The notes under the pieces are model-generated. The model made no database searches. It saw only the letters and a list, made by a program, of their open reading frames with translations, and had not been told where the DNA came from. Positions 1 through 6,132 of a stretch of DNA of 14,246 nt are shown here, piece by piece. The DNA comes from Candidatus Woesearchaeota archaeon (GTDB lineage: Archaea; Nanobdellota; Nanobdellia; SCGC-AAA011-G17; UBA489): positions 1-14,246 of the forward strand of contig JACOVP010000027.1 in the NCBI GenBank assembly GCA_016177265.1. The letters are read 5' to 3'. Numbering within the stretch: position 1 is the first letter of the stretch; each line of letters begins with the position of its first letter. Made by a program: the position numbers and the translations under genes.

Positions 1-867
1 GATTCATTACTAATTAATATTTCAAATAAAAAAAACATAGGGTGGATATCTGGATTAGGAACAGGTATTGGATATTTAGGAACAATATTAAGTGTCATAT
101 TAGCTTATATTATTGGGTATTTTTATGGTTTTGAAAGTATCTTAGGAATAAAAATTATATTTATTTTAACAGCTGTTCTTTTCTTTGGATTTTCACTGTT
201 TACATTTATCTTTGTTAAAGAAATTTCAAGAATAAAGATTAAAAAACATCATTTTAAAGATGCTTTCAAAAGAGTAATTTTTACATTAAAGAATATAAGG
301 AAATTTAAATCAGTATGGTTCTTTTTACTTGCTTCATTTTTATATACCGACGGCGCAAACACTGCAATTATATTCTTATTTTTATATGCTAAAGATCAGA
401 TTGGATTAACATTAGTTCAATTTCTTCCAGTATATATAATAATTGCCCTTGCTGCTGGTCTAGGTTCTATATCTTCTGGAAAGTTAGCTGATAAGATAGG
501 ACATAAAAGAACTTTATCTATTGTATTATTTTCGTGGATAATAATTATTTTTATTTTATATCTAAAAACAAGTTATGCAACATTTTTATTAGCAGGTATT
601 TTAGGCGGAGCACTACTGGGAGCTACTTGGACAACTACAAGACCTATGTTAGTAAGCATAGCGCCAAAAGGCAAAGTAGCTGAATTATTTGGCTACCAAG
701 GTTTAACTGAAAAGTTTTCAGGCGTAATTGGTCCGCTTTTATACGGTTTTACAGCAGTTGCCATCGGATTTAGACAGGCCCTTTTAGTAGTTATTGTCTT
801 ATTTATTTTAGGAGCTATTGTTCTAACGTTTGTGAAAACAAAGGAGTTACCTAAAAAATATCAATGA
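1..867 (+). CDS. MFS transporter, UMF1/Atg22-like, 5'-truncated by the window edge
   Basis: The frame is open from base 1 to a TGA at 865-867, giving the last 288 residues of a polytopic membrane protein. About eight hydrophobic segments can be seen. The fragment begins near a glycine-rich segment (SGLGTGIGYLG) and later has FLYTDGANTAI and GKLADKIGHKR, the latter matching the MFS loop signature D-R/K-x-G-R/H-K/R. A GxxGPLLYG segment lies close to the C-terminus. This pattern is typical of the UMF1 family of the major facilitator superfamily, related to fungal Atg22; the substrate cannot be told. Composition is clearly more AT-rich than the genes that follow: positions 61-120 are about 27% G+C against about 43% for 2581-2640 in polB. 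That could reflect transfer or simply a hydrophobic protein rich in Ile/Phe/Leu codons. The N-terminal half lies outside the window. Confidence 0.8.
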   Translation, partial: DSLLINISNKKNIGWISGLGTGIGYLGTILSVILAYIIGYFYGFESILGIKIIFILTAVLFFGFSLFTFIFVKEISRIKIKKHHFKDAFKRVIFTLKNIRKFKSVWFFLLASFLYTDGANTAIIFLFLYAKDQIGLTLVQFLPVYIIIALAAGLGSISSGKLADKIGHKRTLSIVLFSWIIIIFILYLKTSYATFLLAGILGGALLGATWTTTRPMLVSIAPKGKVAELFGYQGLTEKFSGVIGPLLYGFTAVAIGFRQALLVVIVLFILGAIVLTFVKTKELPKKYQ

Positions 868-1053
868 TTTCTTCCAGAGGATCTTTCTTCTTGGTTTTTT
901 GTTCTTTGGATTTCATAGTCAAGGATAAAAGGCAAACCGTCCAGGCTCGCACATCAACGCTATTAGTCCATCTTTATTAACGTTTGCAAAAGCCCGATAG
1001 TATTGTATATCCTGCTCGGAAAAGATGCATTTTATCGAAAGGTTTATATACAC
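851..1053 (-). other. Gap between MFS gene and winged-helix gene; possible gene remnant
   Basis: No confident gene lies between 868 and 1093. On the minus strand a 44-codon frame runs from GTG at 1053 to TGA at 919-921. It has a protein-like stretch (QYYRAFANVNKDGLIALMCE). A 21-codon frame (ATG at 916, stop at 851-853) begins two bases after that stop and encodes a Lys-rich tail, KSKEQKTKKKDPLEEIIDIF. Neither has a TATA box or Shine-Dalgarno site at the right distance. The first overlaps the forward promoter and the second overlaps the MFS stop. Read together with a frameshift, they could be the C-terminal remnant of a lost gene. Chance open frames remain a real alternative. Confidence 0.2.
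1043..1050 (+). promoter_or_regulatory. TATA box for the winged-helix/polB unit
   Basis: TTTATATA is preceded by a purine-rich GAAAGG that fits an archaeal BRE. A start of transcription about 26 bases from the box centre falls near 1072, leaving a leader of about 20 bases. This makes the unit one of the few here that is not leaderless. Confidence 0.7.
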
Positions 1054-1060
1054 TTATACC

Positions 1061-1080
1061 TAATAAGAATATACTTATTA
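1061..1080 (+). promoter_or_regulatory. Near-palindrome at the predicted transcription start, candidate operator
   Basis: TAATAAG-N6-CTTATTA has two perfect 7-base arms around AATATA. Over all 20 bases it differs from its own reverse complement only at one mirrored pair of positions. It sits 10 bases downstream of the TATA box and covers the predicted start of transcription (about 1072), a typical position for a repressor site. The first downstream gene encodes a winged-helix protein, so autoregulation is a natural guess. The region is AT-rich, which raises the chance of a random palindrome. Confidence 0.5.
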
Positions 1081-1082
1081 CT

Positions 1083-1087
1083 GAGGT
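1083..1087 (+). promoter_or_regulatory. Shine-Dalgarno site of the winged-helix gene
   Basis: GAGGT lies six bases before the ATG at 1094, complementary to the archaeal 16S 3' end. It is the clearest Shine-Dalgarno placement in the window and supports ATG 1094 as the start. Confidence 0.7.
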
Positions 1088-1093
1088 AAAACT

Positions 1094-1366
1094 ATGCAAC
1101 TGCTCCAAAAAGAAAAAGTACAACACTCTCCAACGTTAAATACAGTTTTAATGGTAGAGGAAACTCTAAAGAATACAGGACAAGTCATGACGCTCGCGGA
1201 ACTCAAAAGACGACTGCCAAAAAAAGTCATGCACCAGACACTCCTCCAGATTTTAGACTACTTACAAGTAAGTGGAAAAATCTTAATAGGAACCAAGGGG
1301 ATGTTATGGGTGTTTACTGAAAGAAAAGAATTAGATGCATTAATCCAGCGGGGTACTGAAGTGTGA
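1094..1366 (+). CDS. Small winged-helix domain protein
   Basis: This 90-residue protein looks like a single winged-helix domain. A helix at about residues 15-27 is followed by TLAELKRRLP (about 33-42), a likely helix-2 region. Then comes a recognition-type helix, HQTLLQILDYLQVSGKI, and a short beta hairpin (LIGTKGMLWVF) that would be the wing. No other domain or signal is visible. It precedes polB by 12 bases on the same strand with no promoter between them, so the two are probably one transcript. The start is fixed by GAGGT at 1083-1087. A DNA-binding regulator or a DNA-end/replication accessory role are both possible. The fold is inferred from the pattern of helices and hairpin, not from a named family match. 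Confidence 0.75.
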   Translation: MQLLQKEKVQHSPTLNTVLMVEETLKNTGQVMTLAELKRRLPKKVMHQTLLQILDYLQVSGKILIGTKGMLWVFTERKELDALIQRGTEV

Positions 1367-1378
1367 AAAAAAGATAAC

Positions 1379-3703
1379 ATGAAAGGCTTCATCGTCTACC
1401 CATCCTCAGAAGTGAAAGACAACAAGCAGTATGTCTACTTATTCGGACGCTTAGAGAATGGAGAAACTTTTCTTACTGTAAACCATTTCCGCCCCTATTT
1501 CTATATCAAAACAGCAGATCGTAAAAAAGCAGAAAAACTAGAGAAAAATGCAGACTACAAAGACACTGACTTCGTCAATTTTGCAACAGAAAAAGTAACC
1601 AAAGTCATCCTCAATCTTTCAAAAGACATTGTTCCTCTTCGTAACTTATTCGCAGACCACAGCATAGTCTCCTATGAGGCAGACATCCGCTACGTCCAAC
1701 GGTTCTTGATTGACAAAGACATCAAGGGAGCACTGGATATAGACGGGGATTATGAACGCCCGCAAGAAGGAACCATTGACCGTATTTACCACGAACCAAC
1801 ACTAAAACCAGTTGCAGAGTATTTTCCAAAACTGAAAGTGCTCTCCATTGATATTGAAACCAATAAGCGCACCAGCGATCTGTACGCTATAGCCCTCTAC
1901 ACACCAACGCTTAAAAAAGTCCTTATCCTCAAAAAAGGAACGTTCAAAAACGCAGAATCATTTACTGACGAAGAACGATTATTGGAACGATTTAAAGAAC
2001 TCTTCTTGGAGATTGACCCGGATATTGTCACTGGCTGGAATTTCATAGATTTTGATTTAAAATATCTGCAAGAGCGCTTCAGAAAATACAAGATAGAATT
2101 TAAATTAGGAAGAATCAACTGGCCTTGTAAAATCCGTATTTCTGATTCCTATTTCAAAGACTCAACAGCAGACATCCCAGGAAGAATGATCTTGGACGGT
2201 ATCCATCTGTTGAAGATCTCCCATGTCAAACTCGATGATTATAAATTAAGCACCGCCTCTAAACTGTTTCTCGGTGAAGACAAGATTTTTACCGGTCCAA
2301 ATCGCTATGACCAAATCGATGCAGCTTATGAAAAAGACCCCCAGCTCCTTATTGATTACAATCTAAAAGATGCACAATTAGCCTACGATATGATTGAAAA
2401 ATCCAATGCACTCAATTTAACTATCCGTCGTTCCTTGCTCAATCGCCTCTCCCTAGATAAAGTCCAAGGGTCCATCGCAGCCCTTGATTCTCTCTACTTG
2501 AAAGAGTTGCAAAAAATTAAAGTCGTTGCTCCAACTGCAGCAGTGACAGATCGTGATGAGCGCATTAAAGGAGGGTTTGTCCTGGAACCGCAACCAGGGA
2601 TTTATGACAATATCATCATCTTGGATTTCAAGAGCCTATATCCGTCCATCATGCGAACCTTTAACATCGATCCATTAACGCACATGCCTGCTAAGAGTGT
2701 GAAGAACAAAAAAAGATATATTGAGGCTCCCAATGGCGCGTTGTTCAAGAATGAAGACGGCGTTCTCTCCAACATGATCCAACAGTTATGGGAAGCACGA
2801 GATGCAGCAAAAAAAAGAAAAGATCCGCTTGCTACCTATGCTATCAAAATTATGATGAATTCGATCTTTGGGGTCATGGCAAATCCAGCCTGTCGTTTTT
2901 ATTCTTTGGATTTGGCAAATGCTATCACCTCCTTTGGAAGATTTTTTATCCAGCAGGCAGCAAAGAAAGCAGAAGAATGGGGATATCATGTCATTTATGG
3001 AGATACTGATTCTTGTTTTATTGATCTGCAAAATAAAAATTATAAAGAGGCTGTAACATTAGGAATTGAAATTGCGCAAAGACTGAATAAGTATTTCTCA
3101 GAGTATGTCCAGAAAAACTACAAAAAGAAAAGCTTCCTCGAAGTCCAGTTTGAAAAAGTATTCAAGAAATTCTTCCTCCCCCACATCAGAAAAAAAGAAG
3201 AGGGTGCAAAAAAACGCTATGCCGGTTTGGTAGAGAAAGATGGCAAAGAAGATCTGCAATTTGTTGGTCTAGAAACGGTCAGAAGAGATTGGACAGCGCT
3301 TGCCAAAAAACTCCAGCAAGAACTCCTCGACAGAGTGTTCCACAATCAAGAAATTACTATGTTTATCCGCAAGTTTGTTCATGATCTCAAGGAAGGAAAA
3401 TATGATGATTTATTAGTCTACAGGAAAGGCATTCGCAAAGGCGTAGAAGAATACACCAAAACAACCCCGCCCCACATTAAAGCTGCACGAAAGATGGGCA
3501 GAAGCACTACAGGCATTATTGAATACGTACAAACCATCAATGGTCCAGAAGCTGTGGAAGCCCATACGAGTCCTATCGATTATGACCACTACATTAAGAA
3601 GCAGCTTCAACCCATTGCAGATAGTATCCTTGTCTTACTAGGGAAAACATTCGAAGACATCCTCAAAGACCATAAGCAGTACTCATTGGAGGCATTCAAA
3701 TAG
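1379..3703 (+). CDS. polB: Family B DNA polymerase, bacterial Pol II-like
   Basis: This 774-aa polymerase has 3'-5' proofreading. Exonuclease motifs: Exo I DIE (D158, E160), Exo II N221...FD (D226), Exo III Y327-x3-D331. Polymerase motifs: A DFKSLYPS (D416), B K490-x3-NSIFG, C YGDTDS (D542, D544), then KKRYAG (Y614). Motif B carries Phe497 where most family B enzymes have Tyr. The C-terminal third is strikingly like E. coli Pol II: GLETVRRDW, LVYRKGIRKG, PPHIKAAR, INGPEAVE and a DYDHYIKKQLQPIAD segment. Length also fits Pol II (783 aa). In bacteria Pol II acts in damage tolerance and restart; whether this enzyme is replicative or accessory here cannot be read. The last eight residues, QYSLEAFK, resemble a PCNA-binding PIP box (QxxLxxF), whereas E. 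coli Pol II ends in a beta-clamp motif. There is no Shine-Dalgarno site; translation probably follows from the upstream winged-helix gene. Confidence 0.95.
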   Translation: MKGFIVYPSSEVKDNKQYVYLFGRLENGETFLTVNHFRPYFYIKTADRKKAEKLEKNADYKDTDFVNFATEKVTKVILNLSKDIVPLRNLFADHSIVSYEADIRYVQRFLIDKDIKGALDIDGDYERPQEGTIDRIYHEPTLKPVAEYFPKLKVLSIDIETNKRTSDLYAIALYTPTLKKVLILKKGTFKNAESFTDEERLLERFKELFLEIDPDIVTGWNFIDFDLKYLQERFRKYKIEFKLGRINWPCKIRISDSYFKDSTADIPGRMILDGIHLLKISHVKLDDYKLSTASKLFLGEDKIFTGPNRYDQIDAAYEKDPQLLIDYNLKDAQLAYDMIEKSNALNLTIRRSLLNRLSLDKVQGSIAALDSLYLKELQKIKVVAPTAAVTDRDERIKGGFVLEPQPGIYDNIIILDFKSLYPSIMRTFNIDPLTHMPAKSVKNKKRYIEAPNGALFKNEDGVLSNMIQQLWEARDAAKKRKDPLATYAIKIMMNSIFGVMANPACRFYSLDLANAITSFGRFFIQQAAKKAEEWGYHVIYGDTDSCFIDLQNKNYKEAVTLGIEIAQRLNKYFSEYVQKNYKKKSFLEVQFEKVFKKFFLPHIRKKEEGAKKRYAGLVEKDGKEDLQFVGLETVRRDWTALAKKLQQELLDRVFHNQEITMFIRKFVHDLKEGKYDDLLVYRKGIRKGVEEYTKTTPPHIKAARKMGRSTTGIIEYVQTINGPEAVEAHTSPIDYDHYIKKQLQPIADSILVLLGKTFEDILKDHKQYSLEAFK

Positions 3704-3704
3704 A

Positions 3705-3712
3705 TTTATATA
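3705..3712 (+). promoter_or_regulatory. TATA box for the 36-aa membrane peptide gene
   Basis: TTTATATA starts two bases after the polB stop. Its centre is 25.5 bases before the ATG at 3734, the leaderless spacing seen for many genes in this window. Confidence 0.6.
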
Positions 3713-3733
3713 GAAAGAAAGAAAACAAAAAAG

Positions 3734-3844
3734 ATGCTCAAATGGATTATTATTACCCTACTCGCCTTCCTAGTCTTAGCTCTCTATTTCTATACCGATC
3801 AAACAAAAGAAATGATTAACTCAGCACTTGCTCTCTTGAAATAA
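3734..3844 (+). CDS. 36-aa single-pass membrane peptide
   Basis: A short gene encodes MLKWIIITLLAFLVLALYFY followed by a polar tail of 16 residues (TDQTKEMINSALALLK). The first 20 residues form one transmembrane helix with a Lys near its start. The tail could be an amphipathic helix. Support for a real gene comes from a TATA box at the leaderless distance (3705-3712) and from its fit in the 145-base gap between polB and the convergent membrane-protein gene, whose stop codon starts at 3851, reading leftward. Function is unknown; small membrane peptides often modulate larger membrane complexes. It could share a transcript with polB. Confidence 0.55.
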   Translation: MLKWIIITLLAFLVLALYFYTDQTKEMINSALALLK

Positions 3845-3848
3845 GCAA

Positions 3849-4781
3849 TCATCTGCTACGATTGGTGGTGGTATTTGTTGTATTTCCCGTATCGAGTTCC
3901 TTATTAATCCAGACTCTGAAGAACGTGCTTCCTGTGCTCTCTGCTTTTTCATCTACCTTGTTACAATCTTCATCTAAACAGAAGTAGCAACGAGCATCAT
4001 AGGTAGTTTGAATGTCCCCCTTGCCTTCATAAGTGCCTGTTTCAATAGTGCCTGGTACCACATCAGAAGTAATAATCTCTGACCCTTTAGGATCAATTTC
4101 CACTTTGAAGCGATCAAGATCAATGTCTTTAAGATCATTCTTGCCATCAAAGTTGGTATCTATCTGCACGTCTCTGTCAATCTTGCACAGAATAGGTTCT
4201 GCTTCTTTGTTATTGAGCTGGATCGTAAAATCATCATAGTATTGTAGCCCTTTCTCTATGTTAACAACCAAAAGTTCTCCATCTAACTTGCCTTCATCAT
4301 CAAAAAGCCCTTCCTCATCATCCTTTGCAAAGAAGGTAAAGAGTGGTCCCTCTGGAAGTTCTTTTTGCTGTTGCTCTTCCTCCTCTTGCTGCTGTTCCTC
4401 TTGCTGTTGCTCTTCCACCTGCTGTTCTTCTTCAACAATTTTTTTATCACCAGTTTCCTGCTTGGCAATAGTGCGGATTTGGTCTTCGCCAAAACGAGGC
4501 ATAAAGTAGGAAACAGCTAAGAGCACGAGAATTAAGAACAATAAGATTGTATTCCACATGCCAGGTCCAGCAGAAGGCACACGGTAGTGGTGCAGGTCAT
4601 CATGACCCACATGATGCTCAGGAGCTTGATGTCGCGGTGTCACACCATGTTCTGCGTAAATCTTCGCCCGCTGTTCTCGCTTGAGGCGTTCTTTATCTTG
4701 GTCAACTTTTTCCTTCGTTTCCAGCATCTCTTTCTTTGCTTCTAATTCCCGTTTCTGTCTAAGATATTCTTCTATGTCCAT
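3849..4781 (-). CDS. Single-pass membrane protein with coiled coil, E/Q-rich stalk and external Cys domain
   Basis: This 310-residue protein has a clear modular order. Residues 1-45 are a highly charged coiled coil. Residues 46-66 are His-rich. A transmembrane helix lies at about 76-95. An E/Q-only low-complexity stretch follows (about 117-141). The remainder is an acidic, beta-rich domain. With positive residues before the helix, the C-terminal part is probably outside the cell. That domain holds DTNFDGKNDLKD (208-219), spaced like an EF-hand/dockerin calcium loop. It also has four cysteines (C199, C265, C268, C273) and three N-x-S/T sequons in the last eleven residues (N300, N303, N307). 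Such features suggest a surface protein, but I recognise no family. It is divergent from pyrB and has a short leader with GTGAG before the ATG. Confidence 0.75.
   Translation of the reverse strand: MDIEEYLRQKRELEAKKEMLETKEKVDQDKERLKREQRAKIYAEHGVTPRHQAPEHHVGHDDLHHYRVPSAGPGMWNTILLFLILVLLAVSYFMPRFGEDQIRTIAKQETGDKKIVEEEQQVEEQQQEEQQQEEEEQQQKELPEGPLFTFFAKDDEEGLFDDEGKLDGELLVVNIEKGLQYYDDFTIQLNNKEAEPILCKIDRDVQIDTNFDGKNDLKDIDLDRFKVEIDPKGSEIITSDVVPGTIETGTYEGKGDIQTTYDARCYFCLDEDCNKVDEKAESTGSTFFRVWINKELDTGNTTNTTTNRSR
4359..4433 (-). repeat. Imperfect trinucleotide repeat coding for an E/Q tract
   Basis: On the plus strand this is a run of CTC/CTT/CTG triplets (TTGCTGCTGTTCCTC units). On the coding strand these are GAG/GAA/CAG/CAA codons giving about 25 residues that are nearly all Glu or Gln. 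The tract sits just after the membrane helix of the 310-aa protein and may act as a flexible stalk. Triplet runs of this kind vary in length by slippage. Confidence 0.75.
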
Positions 4782-4818
4782 GTTCTCACGCTATGAAGGA
4801 GTGGTGAAAATGAACCTC

Positions 4819-4826
4819 TTTTTAAA
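4819..4826 (-). promoter_or_regulatory. TATA-like box for the 310-aa membrane protein gene
   Basis: TTTAAAAA on the minus strand predicts a transcription start near 4796, giving a leader of about 15 bases before the ATG at 4781. The leader contains GTGAG, a weak Shine-Dalgarno match. A second box-like CTATATAG at 4885-4892 lies further up and could serve either strand. Confidence 0.4.
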
Positions 4827-4907
4827 TCTTTCTGAGAAAATGAAAGTGGAGCAGTGTAATCACGACCCTAGGACAATAAATGACCTATATAGTAGGGAAG
4901 CTGAATC

Positions 4908-4915
4908 TTTTTATA
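4908..4915 (+). promoter_or_regulatory. TATA box for pyrB
   Basis: TTTTTATA has its centre 29.5 bases before the ATG at 4941. The pyrB mRNA would be leaderless or nearly so. This favours the ATG over the adjoining in-frame TTG at 4938. Confidence 0.6.
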
Positions 4916-4940
4916 GACTAAAAAACCCGTCATTTTTTTG

Positions 4941-5885
4941 ATGGTAGACCATTTTGTTGAATCACAGCAGCTCGATAAATCACTCATTTTCTCCTTGTTT
5001 CAGCGTGCCGATCATTTGCGCAAGGGAACCCATGATCTGCTCAAAGGAAAAGTCTTGGCAACATTATTTTATGAACCCTCAACCAGAACACGGCTCAGTT
5101 TTGAGTCCGCTATGCTCAAGCTTGGTGGTCAAGTCATCACCACAGAAAACGCCAAGGAATTTTCTTCCACAGTCAAGGGCGAGTCCATGGAAGACACGAT
5201 TCGTGTTGTCTCAAGTTATGCGGACTGTATTGTCATTCGCCATTTTGAAGATGGTGCAGCAAAACGCGCAGCAGCCATCAGTTCTGTTCCAGTCATTAAT
5301 GCTGGCGATGGCAGAGGTCAGCATCCTACCCAGGCATTGCTTGATGTCTACACTATATACAGGGAATTGCATCGCCTGGACAACCTGAAAATAGTTATGG
5401 TGGGTGATCTTGCCCATGGCAGGACAGCACGATCATTGAGCTATCTCCTAGGAAAATTTCAAGGGTGTGAACTCATCTTCGTCTCGCCAGAACACATGAA
5501 GATTGGCAATGACATTAAGGAATATTTGGATCGTCATCAGACACAGTGGAGAGAGGAAACTGAGTTGAATAAAGTACTCCCAGAAGCAGACATTGTTTAC
5601 TTAACCCGTATTCAACGAGAACGCATGAGCCAGGAAGACTACGAGAACGGCAAAGGAAAATACGTCATCACCCACGAAAATCTGAAATTAGTCAAACCAG
5701 CAGCACGCATCCTCCATCCCCTACCCCACGTCGAAGAAATAAATATCCCCTTAGAAATAGAACAAACGGATCCTCGTGTAGCTTACTTTCGTCAGGCAGA
5801 AAATGGATTATATATTCGTATGGCGCTCTTAGAGATGTTGCTCAATAAGAGAATAAAAAAGACACAGAAAACAAAACTCATCTAA
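4941..5885 (+). CDS. pyrB: Aspartate carbamoyltransferase, catalytic chain
   Basis: The enzyme joins carbamoyl phosphate and aspartate to N-carbamoylaspartate, the first committed step of pyrimidine synthesis. The protein is 314 aa, close to the usual 300-310. The carbamoyl phosphate loop STRTR is at 47-51 and the mobile loop with S75 and K79 corresponds to E. coli Ser80/Lys84. R100, H128 and Q131 (HPTQALLD), R161, R223 and Q225 match E. coli Arg105, His134, Gln137, Arg167, Arg229 and Gln231. All main catalytic residues are therefore present. One change stands out: HPLPHVEEI (259-267) has His263 where E. coli has Arg269 in HPLPR. The regulatory gene pyrI, often next to pyrB in archaea, is absent here; the next gene is convergent. 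The start is the ATG at 4941, by promoter spacing. Confidence 0.96.
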   Translation: MVDHFVESQQLDKSLIFSLFQRADHLRKGTHDLLKGKVLATLFYEPSTRTRLSFESAMLKLGGQVITTENAKEFSSTVKGESMEDTIRVVSSYADCIVIRHFEDGAAKRAAAISSVPVINAGDGRGQHPTQALLDVYTIYRELHRLDNLKIVMVGDLAHGRTARSLSYLLGKFQGCELIFVSPEHMKIGNDIKEYLDRHQTQWREETELNKVLPEADIVYLTRIQRERMSQEDYENGKGKYVITHENLKLVKPAARILHPLPHVEEINIPLEIEQTDPRVAYFRQAENGLYIRMALLEMLLNKRIKKTQKTKLI

Positions 5886-6131
5886 TTAGTTGCGGCGTTG
5901 ATATTCATCGAGAAGCGCATGGTAGCAGGAATGGTGGAAGAAGTACATATGCCGACGTTTGCCCTCTAAAAAGGAAACTTCAATCAGCGGCATTTCACGA
6001 GGATTGCACCGTGAGGGATAGTAACATTTCTCCAAAGGACCTCGACTGTTGTTTTCTCTGATCCTCGCCTCTTGAAGTCTCGCTATAATGCTAAGGAGAT
6101 TCTCTGCATAGCGTGAGCCTACTTTGGTCAT
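5886..6131 (-). CDS. Small Cys/His-rich, probably zinc-binding protein downstream of asnS
   Basis: The ATG at 6131 begins one base after the asnS stop (6133-6135), with no Shine-Dalgarno site, so translation is probably coupled to asnS. A longer frame reaches up to 6197 inside asnS, but the tight coupling favours 6131. The 81-residue protein has an N-terminal helix rich in Arg and Glu. It then has C36-x5-C42 and a C-terminal H66-H67-x-C69-x-H71 cluster (FFHHSCYHALL). The spacing H-x2-C followed by a helix resembles the second half of treble-clef zinc fingers. I recognise no named family. A nucleic acid or tRNA-related role is only a guess from the neighbour. Its stop codon directly abuts that of pyrB. 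Confidence 0.7.
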   Translation of the reverse strand: MTKVGSRYAENLLSIIARLQEARIRENNSRGPLEKCYYPSRCNPREMPLIEVSFLEGKRRHMYFFHHSCYHALLDEYQRRN

Positions 6132-6132
6132 C

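Noticed and set aside
4359..4433. CRISPR or tandem-repeat array suggested by repeated CTGCTGTTC-like units
   Set aside because: The units are short, have no spacers and lie inside a coding frame as Glu/Gln codons.
4258..4509. Plus-strand 83-codon frame very rich in Ser and Cys
   Set aside because: It is the complement of the E/Q-rich region of the 310-aa membrane protein; the SSCCC pattern comes from the triplet repeat on the other strand.
4866..4896. CCCTA-N21-TAGGG inverted repeat between the membrane-protein gene and pyrB
   Set aside because: The arms are only five bases with a long loop, which is expected by chance in such a region. It could still be a weak regulatory site.
4954..5388. 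144-codon frame inside pyrB
   Set aside because: It overlaps a gene with all catalytic residues of aspartate carbamoyltransferase in another frame, and has no promoter or family pattern.
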